DNA of 64,000 nucleotides from CAZJTL01 sp964548905 (GTDB lineage Bacteria; Cyanobacteriota; Cyanobacteriia; Cyanobacteriales; Xenococcaceae). The stretch spans positions 1 to 64,000 of the forward strand of contig CAZJTL010000004.1 in NCBI GenBank assembly GCA_964548905.1, in the 5' to 3' direction. This document shows, piece after piece, positions 36,283 to 44,964 of the stretch (the first letter of the stretch is position 1; every line of letters starts with the position of its first letter). The position numbers and the translations under genes are program-made. Under the pieces are notes generated by a model. It searched no databases and had not been told where the DNA came from. It saw nothing but the letters and a program-made list of their open reading frames with translations.

Positions 36283-36822
36283 ATGTCGAACTGGAACGTA
36301 GCGATTAATCTCTACGAACATACCTTCAAGCGAGCTTTTAAATTACTTCAAGGACTTGGTGCAGTTAGCCCGACAGAATTTTTCAACGTTTTGGTCATGG
36401 AAGTAAGCGATATTAACCGTTTCCTGGAAACTCTAAAAGCATGGATTGCAGACGATCCTAGCTTGTTAAAGGTTTTAGCAAGGGTAATACCAGTAACTTC
36501 CACCTTTACCTTCCAATCGCCTGCGGAATTCGAGACGAAGGCAAAGGAAGCTGTATTGCAGTGGCTACCTCAGTTAGCGAGTAAAAAGTTTTATGTGCGG
36601 ATGCACCGTCGTGGTTTTAAAGGTAGTCTCTCTAGTTTAGATGAGGAACATTTCCTAGACGGCATTCTTCTAGAAGCGCTGGAAAAAAATGGAACCCCTG
36701 GACAGATTAGCTTTGAAGCTCCAGATGAGGTTGTGGTAGTGGAAACAGTCGGTCAACAGGCTGGACTTGCTTGCTGGACGCGAGAAGAAATGCAACGCTA
36801 TCCTTTTCTAAGGATTAATTGA
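36283..36822 (+). CDS. THUMP-domain RNA-binding protein (Tan1-like)
   Basis: A 179-residue protein with a GGGGATTC site before the ATG. The C-terminal half (about 95-178) matches the THUMP fold: KKFYVRMHRRGFKGSLSSLDEEHFLDGILLEAL, then FEAPDEVVVVETVGQQAGLACWTREEM. THUMP modules bind tRNA and are usually fused to modification enzymes. Here there is no catalytic domain, as in TAN1, the partner of the tRNA cytidine acetyltransferase. A tRNA-modification accessory role is inferred. No partner enzyme is adjacent. Confidence 0.8.
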   Translation: MSNWNVAINLYEHTFKRAFKLLQGLGAVSPTEFFNVLVMEVSDINRFLETLKAWIADDPSLLKVLARVIPVTSTFTFQSPAEFETKAKEAVLQWLPQLASKKFYVRMHRRGFKGSLSSLDEEHFLDGILLEALEKNGTPGQISFEAPDEVVVVETVGQQAGLACWTREEMQRYPFLRIN

Positions 36823-36867
36823 ATTAGATTTTATATTTTATATAGTGTTAACTAACCCAAATAAAAA

Positions 36868-37032
36868 ATGACCAAAACACTCGAAATTGATGGTTCTTGG
36901 GGAGAGGGGACGAGTAAATATCGCGTAGCTCAGATAAGCAAACATTTAATCACTAATGCTTGGGCGATCAAACAATTTGGACTAGCTCGAATCACGATCG
37001 ACGAAAAAGATCGAATTATAACTATTAGGTAA
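36868..37032 (+). CDS. Small hypothetical protein, 54 residues
   Basis: ATG at 36868 opens MTKTLEIDGSWGEGTSKYRV and runs to a TAA at 37030-37032. The opening IDGSWGEG recalls the N-terminus of RNA 3'-phosphate cyclase (IDGS-GEGGGQ), but the protein is far too short and the rest does not match. It follows the THUMP gene by 45 bp in the same orientation and may be co-transcribed. The ribosome site is weak. It could be a real small protein or a chance frame. Confidence 0.45.
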   Translation: MTKTLEIDGSWGEGTSKYRVAQISKHLITNAWAIKQFGLARITIDEKDRIITIR

Positions 37033-37128
37033 TTTATTTGGCACGACTACTTACCATTCCAAATCCTCTGGTGCAAGCTTGACTTCATTGTGATGCACAC
37101 TGACAATCTCGCCGCTACGCATGGTAAT

Positions 37129-37266
37129 AGACTTGTTGCGAAATAACGCAAAAAAATGCCGAAAAGCCCTTGTACCAACTACTTCAGCTTTTGTAACAGT
37201 AAATCAGCTAAAATAATTGCACAGTAAACGTTTTGACTGATTTAGGTTCTTATTTCGCAACAGCTC
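37129..37266. mobile_element. 138-bp MITE inserted in an ABC transporter gene
   Basis: Terminal inverted repeats with a perfect 13-bp core, TGTTGCGAAATAA, lie at 37134-37146 and (inverted) 37250-37262. The element is flanked by direct repeats TAAT at 37125-37128 and 37267-37270, a 4-bp target duplication. It encodes no protein. Removing it with one TAAT copy joins the minus-strand frame as MADRVI + TMRSGEIV and restores a longer ABC ATPase ending ...PEDLEW at 37051. The inserted end now supplies the stop codon of the gene at 37250-37951. Confidence 0.88.
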
Positions 37267-37951
37267 TAATGACTCGATCTGCCATCGCAGCAATCCCTGC
37301 ATTATGGGTAATCACCACCGTAGTCGTACCTAATTCCCGATTGACTCGCTCTAAAACTTGCAAAACTAACTTTCCCGTCTCAAAGTCCAACGCCCCTGTA
37401 GGTTCGTCGCACAGCAATACTTGGGGACGTTTGGCAATAGCACGGGCGATCGCTACTCGCTGTTGTTCGCCTCCCGATAGTTGAGAGGGAAAATGATTGA
37501 GGCGATGCTCTAATCCTACCAATGCCAGTGCTTCTTGAGGACGCATCGGACGGCTGGCAATTTCAGTTACTAAAGCCACATTTTCTTTAGCAGTGAGACT
37601 GGGAATCAAATTGTAGAATTGAAAAACAAAGCTAACGAATTTCCGCCGAAATTGAGTCAAAACTCCCTCGCTAGCTGTGGTTAGGTCGCGATCGCCAAAT
37701 TTTACTCTTCCAGTCGAAGGCACGTCCAGTCCACCGAGAATATTCAACAAGGTTGACTTTCCACTACCAGAAGGCCCGAGCAAAACCACAAATTCACCTG
37801 CATACAAATCTAGGCTGACCGCTTTTAGTGCCTGGACTTGAACTTCTCCCATCTGATAGGTCTTGCTGATGTTCCGCACCTGAAAAATAGGCACTTGCGT
37901 ACTGGTGCTGGCGAGGCGATCGAAGTACTCTTGTCTGTCGAAGCTAACCAT
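37250..37951 (-). CDS. ABC transporter ATP-binding protein (LolD/MacB/DevA type), C-terminus replaced by a MITE
   Basis: A 233-residue ATPase with Walker A GPSGSGKST, Q-loop FQFYNLIPS, signature LSGGEQQRV, Walker B VLLCDEPTGALD and H-loop VVITHNAGI. All catalytic motifs are intact. The natural C-terminus (about 24 residues after MADRVI) has been replaced by RAVAK and a stop contributed by the inverted repeat of the insertion; the displaced tail is still readable on the minus strand at 37051-37128. This family pairs with MacB-like permeases for export or lipoprotein trafficking, and none is adjacent. It starts 45 bp after sphS and may be co-transcribed. Confidence 0.88.
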   Translation of the reverse strand: MVSFDRQEYFDRLASTSTQVPIFQVRNISKTYQMGEVQVQALKAVSLDLYAGEFVVLLGPSGSGKSTLLNILGGLDVPSTGRVKFGDRDLTTASEGVLTQFRRKFVSFVFQFYNLIPSLTAKENVALVTEIASRPMRPQEALALVGLEHRLNHFPSQLSGGEQQRVAIARAIAKRPQVLLCDEPTGALDFETGKLVLQVLERVNRELGTTTVVITHNAGIAAMADRVIRAVAK

Positions 37952-37996
37952 GAGTTCAATTGGTTCCGATCTATTTTTATCTTAAATGTCGGGATT

Positions 37997-39313
37997 TCAT
38001 CCCGTAAAGAAAGGAAGAACTATTCGCAACCAAGCGCCGCCATGCTGAGGATGATTTGTTGCTTGAATAGAGCCGCCATGAGCCTCAATAATTTGTTTGA
38101 CGATCGCCAATCCCAAACCACTACCACCAGAAATTGATTGTCTAGTTCTAGATTTATCTCCTCGATAAAGTCGATCGAAAACATGAGGTAAATCTGCTTC
38201 AAGAAAGCCAGTACCTGAATCAATAATATCAATCGCGATCGCTTTTTCTATGGCTCGATCGCCTTCTAAGTCAATTAAATTAAGTGTTACTGAAATCGTT
38301 GCTCCAATAGGACTATGTTTGATGGCATTATCAAAAATATTGAGAAAAACCTGATGTAAGCGCGAAGGATCTGCTTCAATAGTTACGGTTTCCAAACCGA
38401 AATACTCTAGAGACAGAGATTTTTGTGCGGCTAGTTGTTGGAGAGTTTCCCAAACAAACATAATTAACTGTTTGAGTTCAACGGATTGACAGTGTAGAAA
38501 ACTGGCGGGATCTTCTTTCAATTTGCTAATTTCCAGCCAATCAGCTACCAGACTAATCAGGCGATCCGTCTCCCTGTGCATTTGCTCTACCCAGCAAAGT
38601 TCTGGATTTTGTAAGCGTCTTTGTAGAGTTTCTGTCACCAGAGCAATAGAAGTTAGGGGGGTACGCAGTTCGTGAGCTAGATCGGAAAAAGCCCGCTCGC
38701 TTTGTTGCGCTACGTCTAATAAAGGTTGTCGATCGATAAGAAAAATTGCTACTTGTTTTTTTGGTAGAGGAAAACTGAAGCTTTTGAGAGCAACTGTTTC
38801 TTGTTTAGAAGTAACATTTTTAAATTGAGTATCTGAGCTACGATCGCTTGTCCCAAAACTGTAGTTAGTAAAATTAAAAATCCATTCTTTCTGCTGAGGT
38901 TGTTGACTAAAACGAGTCTGTTCGATCGAGCGATCGAGTTCGTAAGAACGAACCAACTCTAGTAATAAACGGATTTGTCCTGGTTGCCAGCGATCGATTT
39001 TTAAAAGCTCTCTTGCTTCTCGATTGCACCAAAGTAACTGATTATCCTCATCCACTTGCAAATAGCCAACAGGCGCTTGCTCCATCAACTCTTGCCAAAT
39101 TTCCAATTTTTGCTCTAGCTGTTGATTTTGCTGGTGTAGATTCATAATTTCCCTACGCACCACGTAAACTAGGGGCAGGGAGGTTAATTGCATTGGATCT
39201 TCAGATACGAAAGATAAAACTCGCTCGATTTTTTTTCGCAATCCAAACAATTGCCAAAAATAAAACCCAACTCCCAAAACTAAGCCGAAAATAAATGCTA
39301 GGAAAATCATCAA
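37997..39313 (-). CDS. sphS: Phosphate-sensing histidine kinase (SphS/PhoR-like)
   Basis: A 438-residue kinase. Residues 1-25 are one membrane span (MMIFLAFIFGLVLGVGFYFW). A PAS-like domain sits at about 80-180 (LMEQAPVGYLQVDEDNQLLWCN). The H-box is FSDLAHELRTPLTSIALVTE, and the ATPase domain has the N-box VFLNIFDNAIKHSP, DSGTGF and SGGSGLGLAIVKQI. The single span plus PAS without a periplasmic loop is the PhoR/SphS layout. The adjacent PhoB-like regulator at 39527 supports the SphS-SphR pair controlling phosphate-starvation genes. A copy of the dispersed hairpin element lies between the two genes. Confidence 0.85.
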   Translation of the reverse strand: MMIFLAFIFGLVLGVGFYFWQLFGLRKKIERVLSFVSEDPMQLTSLPLVYVVRREIMNLHQQNQQLEQKLEIWQELMEQAPVGYLQVDEDNQLLWCNREARELLKIDRWQPGQIRLLLELVRSYELDRSIEQTRFSQQPQQKEWIFNFTNYSFGTSDRSSDTQFKNVTSKQETVALKSFSFPLPKKQVAIFLIDRQPLLDVAQQSERAFSDLAHELRTPLTSIALVTETLQRRLQNPELCWVEQMHRETDRLISLVADWLEISKLKEDPASFLHCQSVELKQLIMFVWETLQQLAAQKSLSLEYFGLETVTIEADPSRLHQVFLNIFDNAIKHSPIGATISVTLNLIDLEGDRAIEKAIAIDIIDSGTGFLEADLPHVFDRLYRGDKSRTRQSISGGSGLGLAIVKQIIEAHGGSIQATNHPQHGGAWLRIVLPFFTG

Positions 39314-39411
39314 CTATTAGAGTGTAGGGAGCAGGGGAGAGGGGGAGCAGGGGGAAGCAGGGGGAGCGGAGGAAGAAATAAAAACTATTGCCTTCTGACT
39401 TCTGTACGGGA

Positions 39412-39449
39412 GGCGGTTGTAGCGAGGTTTCCTCGCTACCTTGTCCGCC
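39412..39449. repeat. Dispersed hairpin element between sphR and sphS
   Basis: Outer arms GGCGG (39412-39416) and CCGCC (39445-39449) enclose a perfect 9-bp stem (39419-39427/39431-39439) with loop TTT. The core is GAGGTTTCCTC with arms GTAGC/GCTAC. It has the same layout as 16430-16467 with different but complementary arms. CTTCTGA and CTTCTGC heptamers flank it at 39393-39405 and 39475-39525. Confidence 0.85.
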
Positions 39450-39526
39450 GTGCGAATGGCAAGAAAGCCCCTACGACTTCTGACTTAAAAAACTTCTGCC
39501 TTCTGCCTTCGCACTTCTGCCTTCTT

Positions 39527-40306
39527 TTACCCAAAACGATAACCAAAACCACGCACGGTAATTAAATATTCTGGTTGAGAAGCGTCTTTTTCTAGTTTTT
39601 CTCGCAACCAACGAATATGAACGTCTACTGTTTTAGTGTCTCCTAAAAAATCAGGCCCCCATACTTGTTCGATCAATTGTTCTCTCGACCAAACTCGACG
39701 CGGATAACTCATAAATAATTCTAATAAACGAAATTCTTTTGGAGATAAATTAATTTCCTCCCCACGAACAGTAACGCGACATTCTTGAGGAAACAGGCAA
39801 ATATCTCGAAATTTTTGGACTGAATTGGGAGCAGAAACAGCATAGCGTTGGCGACGCAGCAAGGCGCGACAACGTGCTACTAATTCTCTGGTACTAAATG
39901 GTTTGGTCAAATAATCGTCTGCGCCTACCTCTAAACCGAGAACGCGATCGGTTTCACTAGCTTTAGCACTAAGAATTAAAATAGGAATAATATTACCTTG
40001 GTAACGCAGTAGACGACAGATATCTAAACCGTTAACTTCAGGTAGCATCAAGTCCAAAACGACTAAATCGTAGGACAACTCGGAAACGCTATTGTCAGCA
40101 CTCTGAAGTAATTTCAGCGCCATTCTTCCATCTTTGGCAATAGAAACCTCGTAACCTTCCTCCTCCAAGGCAAGTGAAACCATGTCTCTGATTAAGTCTT
40201 CGTCTTCTACCAAAAGAATTTTGGGCTTATTGGTTGATTTTGAATTGGTAGAGGTTTGGGGTATTTCGAGAGATAACATAAAAGATGTTTGTGTTTGAGT
40301 CTCCAT
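39527..40306 (-). CDS. sphR: OmpR/PhoB-family response regulator (SphR-like)
   Basis: A 259-residue regulator. The receiver is at residues about 28-145 (ILLVEDEDLIRDMV, phospho-Asp in VVLDLMLPEVNG, and Lys in DDYLTKPFS). A C-terminal winged helix at 165-259 contains LSPKEFRLLELFMSYPRRVWSREQLIEQVWG and VDVHIRWLREKL. The close match to the known SphR pattern and the next gene, sphS, make phosphate regulation likely. An N-terminal tail of about 27 residues precedes the receiver; an internal ATG, MLSLEIPQ, is a possible later start. Confidence 0.87.
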   Translation of the reverse strand: METQTQTSFMLSLEIPQTSTNSKSTNKPKILLVEDEDLIRDMVSLALEEEGYEVSIAKDGRMALKLLQSADNSVSELSYDLVVLDLMLPEVNGLDICRLLRYQGNIIPILILSAKASETDRVLGLEVGADDYLTKPFSTRELVARCRALLRRQRYAVSAPNSVQKFRDICLFPQECRVTVRGEEINLSPKEFRLLELFMSYPRRVWSREQLIEQVWGPDFLGDTKTVDVHIRWLREKLEKDASQPEYLITVRGFGYRFG

Positions 40307-40421
40307 GCCAACATATAACCTAAAAAGGCTACTGTCGATCGCTTCAATTTTGTAATCTTGTTTAAGATCTACGTAAATTTACCTAAACAACTGACTAAAT
40401 AATGACTGATAAAAGTTTAGA

Positions 40422-41015
40422 TTAAGAGCTGTAACGCTCCTCTGCCCAAGGTTCTCCTCGGCGATGATAACCGTTACGTTCCCAAAATCCTAGCTCTTCG
40501 CGATCGAGAAATTCTAAGCCATTAATCCATTTAGCACTTTTCCAAGCATAAAGATGGGGAACTACCAAACGCATTGGTCCTCCATGTTCTGCATCCAATG
40601 GTTGACCAGATAAGGTATGGGCAAAAAAGTTTTCTTCCCGTAAAAAGTCCTCTAAAGGAATGTTCGTTGTATAACCGCCATAGCAATGTTCCATGAGGTG
40701 ATTGGCGGCGGGATCGAGTTCGATCGAGGTCATAAAATCAGTTACTTTCACACCAGTCCATTTCACGTCGAGTTTCGACCAGCGAGTTACACAGTGAAAA
40801 TCGGCGGTAAAGTCATGTTGGGGTAAATTCATGAAATCAGCCCAACTAAAGGTTTTTTCTTTAGCTAAACCCCAAACCTTAAATAGCCAATCTTGAGTAC
40901 TAATTTGAGGTGTTTCTCCGTAAGTGAGAACGGGAAAACCTTTAGCTAAATATTGACCTGGAGGAACGCGATCGCCTTTGTCAGCTTCAGGCTTTTGAAA
41001 AAATTTTCCAATCAT
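40422..41015 (-). CDS. Sulfite-oxidase-like molybdopterin oxidoreductase
   Basis: A 197-residue protein of the sulfite oxidase/YedY fold. The molybdenum-ligand Cys is in DFHCVTRWSKLDVKWTGV, followed by MEHCYGGYTTNIPLEDFL and GGPMRLVVPHLYAWKSAKWI, all typical of the Moco-binding domain. No signal peptide or heme domain is present, so it is a minimal cytosolic member. Substrate and electron partner are unknown. It is a single gene upstream of sphR on the same strand, separated by 115 bp. Confidence 0.9.
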   Translation of the reverse strand: MIGKFFQKPEADKGDRVPPGQYLAKGFPVLTYGETPQISTQDWLFKVWGLAKEKTFSWADFMNLPQHDFTADFHCVTRWSKLDVKWTGVKVTDFMTSIELDPAANHLMEHCYGGYTTNIPLEDFLREENFFAHTLSGQPLDAEHGGPMRLVVPHLYAWKSAKWINGLEFLDREELGFWERNGYHRRGEPWAEERYSS

Positions 41016-41208
41016 GGCAACACTTTAAATTTTCTTGCTCTATTAATTAATTTAGCTAGATTTTTCAAGGTATTGTTAGGGATTAGGGATTAGGGCTTAG
41101 GGCTTAAAGACTTTTTTACTTCCTCTGCTCCTGTGCGCCTGAGCCTCTCTGCTCCTCCGCTTCCCCTACTCCCCTGCTGATGGTTAAAGCTGCGATCGCC
41201 AATGATAA

Positions 41209-41388
41209 TTAATCTTCGTCGTCAGCCTCGTCTTCTTTGTTAGGATAAACAAAACTATTAGAACGTCCGCTCAATACGGATTTACCCAAAGAGAGAGCTT
41301 TTTTGGCTTCAAGAGCAGCTTTGCGTCTCCAATTGGCTCTGCGGCTATCGCGCTTAGATTTAGAAGTTTTCTTCTTAGGAACTGCCAT
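41209..41388 (-). CDS. rpmF: 50S ribosomal protein L32
   Basis: A 59-residue basic protein reading MAVPKKKTSKSKRDSRRANW at the start and ending in an acidic tail (EDEADDED). This is the cyanobacterial and plastid L32 pattern, without the zinc CxxC pairs found in some bacteria. It is a structural component of the large subunit. The acidic tail is longer than in many homologues. It stands alone, with a purine-poor upstream region. Confidence 0.93.
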   Translation of the reverse strand: MAVPKKKTSKSKRDSRRANWRRKAALEAKKALSLGKSVLSGRSNSFVYPNKEDEADDED

Positions 41389-41444
41389 AAATATTCGTCA
41401 AATTTTAGTGGACAACCTTTCTATTGTAAGCGTCATTTATTAAA

Positions 41445-42209
41445 TTAGATTACATTAGCAGGAAATACACTTTCTTCTTGAATCAAGTCAGCCAGTTTTG
41501 CCATTCTGAGGAATTTCTGCTCGATTATGTCGCGAAAATTGATAAAGTCATATTTACAGTTAGAAATAATAGGAATTAAGGATTCCAACTGTTGTTGTCT
41601 TTCTCCATTAATCAGGGTGTAATTGTAGCTACCTGAAAATAAAAGCGCCTTAATCGGTATTCGCTCTTGCTTTTGTAATTGCACTTGACCAATAGTTAGG
41701 TTTAATTGACATTTATCTAGCTGATAGTTCAAATTAACACCTGCATCTAGAGGCTTATTTCCTAACTCCTGCCAAGAACCACCAGCAAGCAACATCTCAG
41801 TAATAAATTTTCTGGGAGCGTCCGGACTACCAGGGAAAGGAATTAAAATTTTGGGACAGATACTAATTACTTGATATTCTGCGTACGGTAACTTTTCGAC
41901 GTATTTACTAACGATCGAAGGAATAAATATTTGATTGATATTTTTCCTGCTCAGTGGTTCAATAAAGCTGACATTGCGAGGCTGAGCAACAATACTGATC
42001 CCATTTTCAAAGTTTAGTTGAGCAAAAGCAGGGTTGAGAATAGGTTGTTGCGCTAATTGCCAATCTTTAGGAATAGTACCGCTAAATTTCAAAAATTCGA
42101 GGCTATTAATAGTCGGCGTAAGTTCTTTAGCACAGATGACTATACCTATTTCTTCAATAAATTTAATTGCAGGGGAGTTGTCTGTAGTGAATTCCATATT
42201 TAGAAGCAA
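41445..42209 (-). CDS. Hypothetical protein, about 250 residues
   Basis: Not recognised. A soluble, beta-rich protein with conserved-looking patches (PGSPDAPRKFITEMLLAGGSW and NLNYQLDKCQLNLTIG) and no signal peptide or membrane span. The first ATG (42209) or the ATG at 42197 (MEFTTDNS) may be used. It ends 57 bp before rpmF on the same strand. A MITE lies just upstream (42237-42420) and may carry part of its promoter. Confidence 0.65.
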   Translation of the reverse strand: MLLNMEFTTDNSPAIKFIEEIGIVICAKELTPTINSLEFLKFSGTIPKDWQLAQQPILNPAFAQLNFENGISIVAQPRNVSFIEPLSRKNINQIFIPSIVSKYVEKLPYAEYQVISICPKILIPFPGSPDAPRKFITEMLLAGGSWQELGNKPLDAGVNLNYQLDKCQLNLTIGQVQLQKQERIPIKALLFSGSYNYTLINGERQQQLESLIPIISNCKYDFINFRDIIEQKFLRMAKLADLIQEESVFPANVI

Positions 42210-42236
42210 TTGACCGATCGGTATTTTCTATTAATA

Positions 42237-42420
42237 ACCCAAGTTGCTAGTTATGATCCGACAGGAAATTAATTCCCTGTCTTATACATAAAGTCCGTTA
42301 AAACGGACTACGAACTTTAATATTTTTAGTCGGTTTTAACCGACTTGTAATCTTAGACAGCGATTTTAATCGTTGTCGGGTGAGGTTGAAAATCGAGGGC
42401 ATAATAACTAGCAACTTGCG
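42237..42420. mobile_element. 184-bp fold-back MITE with four internal hairpins
   Basis: Terminal inverted repeats CAAGTTGCTAGTTATGAT (42240-42257) and its near-perfect complement (42401-42418, 17 of 18) enclose four hairpins: 42260-42281 (GACAGG/CCTGTC), 42292-42309 (AGTCCGTT/AACGGACT), 42328-42345 (AGTCGGTT/AACCGACT) and 42356-42377 (GACAGCGATT/AATCGTTGTC). Direct repeats TTAATA at 42231-42236 and 42421-42426 look like a target duplication. No protein is encoded. A mobile origin is inferred from this structure; the mobilising transposase is not in the window. Confidence 0.78.
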
Positions 42421-42479
42421 TTAATAGAGATTTCCCAAAAATCGGTTTCAGTCAATCAACTTCACACAAACTTTAAGAG

Positions 42480-42655
42480 GCTAGGGGCTAAGGACTAGGG
42501 ATTAGAGAAGTTCGGAGGCGGAGCATAAAAAGGCTCCGCAGAAGTCAGAAGCAAAGCGCCTCAAGTAGGAAGTAAGGAGTAGGAAGTTTTTTACTCATTA
42601 CTCATTACTCATTACTCATTACTCATTACTCATTACTTTTCTCGTCTCCCCTAAT
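42480..42655. repeat. Heptamer arrays and a GC-rich hairpin downstream of rnj
   Basis: A hairpin with stem GCGGAGC/GCTCCGC (42518-42524/42533-42539) and outer GAGGCG (42515-42520)/CGCCTC (42557-42562) is followed by GTAGGAA-type repeats, a T-tract, and about six ACTCATT units (about 42592-42637). The same ACTCATT/GTAATGA unit occurs at 4147 and 11118. No gene lies in 42421-42681. Confidence 0.8.
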
Positions 42656-42681
42656 CCCTAGTCACTGACGATCGCTTAATC

Positions 42682-44547
42682 CTATGACGCTAAGGTAGCT
42701 GTAGAACGCCGTCTTCTTCTGGAAGTGCTTGTCTGAGAAGCATCAGCAGTTTGCAGCAGAAAGACAACTAGAGGTAAGCTTTGCAGTTCTCTCTTGATCA
42801 GTCTTTGCAAAGTACTTTCTAAGTCAATTCTTAAATTAGTCCAATCAAATTCTGTTCCTTCGTTATTAGAAGAGGACTCGAATTGATTAAGACGTTCGCT
42901 AATTGTATTTTCTATGGTTCTGATGATTAGTTGCTGCAATAGCGATCGCTCTACTGCTGTAACTACACCGCGCCAATGAATTTCTGGTGTAGCAATTAAT
43001 TTTCCTTCTGAACTAACAGCCGCAGCGATCGTAATTACTCCATCTTCTGCTAGTTGCTGTCTTTCTTTCATCACTGAATCGTGAACTATGCCAGCGCGGT
43101 CTACTAATTCAACTCCAGAAGGCACTTTACCAACAATACCAATGCTTTCTTCTGTTAGTTCAATAATATCGCCGTTATCAATGATGACGGTGTTTTCTTT
43201 GGGAATACCCATCTGATGAGCCATTTGAGAGTGTTTGACCAACATTCTATGCTCGCCGTGGACGGGGACAAAGAATTTTGGTCTGGTCAGCGCTAGCATT
43301 AATTTTTGGTCTTCTTGAGCGCCATGACCTGAGACGTGGATTCCTTGGTCGCGACCGTAAATAACATTAGCTCCCAACATCATCAAGCGATCGATCGCGC
43401 TGACTACAGCGATCGTATTACCAGGAATGGGATTTGCCGAGAAGACGATCGTATCTCCTTGTTTGACTTTAATTTGAGGATGTTCGCTGTAGGAAATGCG
43501 CGTCATAGCTGCCAGGGGTTCTCCTTGCGAACCAGTAGTCAGAATTAAAACCTGTTCGTCAGGAAGACGACGAATTGATTTGAGTGGTTCAAATATATCG
43601 TCGGGACATTTAATATATCCTAGGTTACGAGCATGAGCGATAACATTCAGCATCGATCGCCCGACTACAGCTACTTTGCGCTTGTGTTTTTGTGCCAAGT
43701 CGAGAATAATTCTGACTCGATGTACCGAAGAAGCAAAAGTTGTCACCATTAAGCGTCCTGGTGCTTGAGCAAAGACGCGATCGAGGTTGCGACTTACCGC
43801 TTGTTCGGAAGGAGTATGTCCTGGTACTTCCGCATTAGTAGAATCACTTAGCAATGCTAAAACTCCCCTTTCTCCGTGTTCGGCTAGCTTTTGCAGGTCA
43901 AAAACTTCACCATCGATGGGAGTATGGTCGATTTTAAAGTCTCCTGTGTGTATAACTACGCCTAGTGGTGTATGAATCGCGATGGTAAAACTATCGGCGA
44001 TCGAGTGGGTATTCCGTATAAACTCGACAAAAAATGATTGACCAACTTTGACTACTTCGCGAGGACTCACTGTTTTGAGTACGGTGCGATCGCTGACTCC
44101 TGCCTCTTCTAATTTATCGCGCAACAGCGCCATTGCTAGACGCGGGCCATAAATGACAGGGATGTCAAATTGTTTGAGATGATAGGAAATACCGCCAATA
44201 TGGTCTTCATGTCCGTGGGTGACAATCATCCCCTTGATTTTGTGACGATTTTCCCGCAAATAGGTCATGTCGGGTAGGACGATATTAATGCCATGCATTT
44301 CATCTGTGGGGAAAGCAAGACCTGCATCTAACAACATGATTTCGTCATTATATTCAAACACGCAGGTATTTTTGCCTATTTCGTGTAATCCCCCTAAAGG
44401 AATGATTTTTAGCTTTTTCGAGCTATCTTGCTGACTACGTGTTTCTGATTCGCTTTTGCTTAGTAATTCTTTTACTGCCGAAGTAGAAGAATTCAGTGCC
44501 GCTTCGCGATCGCCGTTTAGTGTAGGTTTGCTTCCGTTATTACTCAT
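42682..44547 (-). CDS. rnj: Ribonuclease J
   Basis: From the ATG at 44547, which has AAGGAA 7 bp upstream, the protein is 621 residues. An in-frame ATG at 44592 adds 15 residues lacking a site. It is a metallo-beta-lactamase/beta-CASP nuclease with 5'-3' exo- and endonuclease activity in mRNA decay. Zinc motif THGHEDHIGG, then HTGDFKIDHTP, SDSTNAEVPG and the C-terminal VSGHGAQEDQKLML and PVHGEHRML are present. The N-terminal 50 residues are a disordered extension, and the C-terminus ends in an Arg/Ser tail (SRRRRRSTATLAS). It lies downstream of asd and dapA. Confidence 0.95.
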   Translation of the reverse strand: MSNNGSKPTLNGDREAALNSSTSAVKELLSKSESETRSQQDSSKKLKIIPLGGLHEIGKNTCVFEYNDEIMLLDAGLAFPTDEMHGINIVLPDMTYLRENRHKIKGMIVTHGHEDHIGGISYHLKQFDIPVIYGPRLAMALLRDKLEEAGVSDRTVLKTVSPREVVKVGQSFFVEFIRNTHSIADSFTIAIHTPLGVVIHTGDFKIDHTPIDGEVFDLQKLAEHGERGVLALLSDSTNAEVPGHTPSEQAVSRNLDRVFAQAPGRLMVTTFASSVHRVRIILDLAQKHKRKVAVVGRSMLNVIAHARNLGYIKCPDDIFEPLKSIRRLPDEQVLILTTGSQGEPLAAMTRISYSEHPQIKVKQGDTIVFSANPIPGNTIAVVSAIDRLMMLGANVIYGRDQGIHVSGHGAQEDQKLMLALTRPKFFVPVHGEHRMLVKHSQMAHQMGIPKENTVIIDNGDIIELTEESIGIVGKVPSGVELVDRAGIVHDSVMKERQQLAEDGVITIAAAVSSEGKLIATPEIHWRGVVTAVERSLLQQLIIRTIENTISERLNQFESSSNNEGTEFDWTNLRIDLESTLQRLIKRELQSLPLVVFLLQTADASQTSTSRRRRRSTATLAS

Positions 44548-44964
44548 GTGTTTCCTTGACTTAACTGGTTTGGGAATATTTATCAAAATCAATAATTTTA
44601 TTTAGTTTTTTAGATGTCTTAAATATTTTGAAATTTACTTGTATTAATGCCTTCAAGCTTAAATAATTATTTTTTAGAAAAGAATTTGGTGAATTGGTTG
44701 TTAGTTGTTATTTGTTATTTGTTAGTTGTTTGTAGAGCCAAATACTGCCAATTTTCAATCTAATCCCGATCTAAACTTTTCTAAGTATATAGACAGAATT
44801 AATTATATAAATTGTATTTCTCTTGCCTCTTGCCTCTTGCCTCTTGCCTATCTCCACCAATGAATTTAATTTAATTTTATTCAATTACTTATAACTGATT
44901 AATTTAGACCGAAAAAGTGCCAAATAGAGGCTCTTCTTCATTATAAGTAACTAAATTTAGACAA
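44548..44964. other. Gene-free spacer upstream of rnj
   Basis: No gene was found. It holds TTGTTAT/TGTTAGT repeats (about 44697-44731) and four CTCTTGC units (about 44820-44848), plus AT-rich sequence near 44880-44960. The rnj promoter is probably within the AT-rich stretch at 44580-44690; no definite motif was recognised. Confidence 0.6.
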
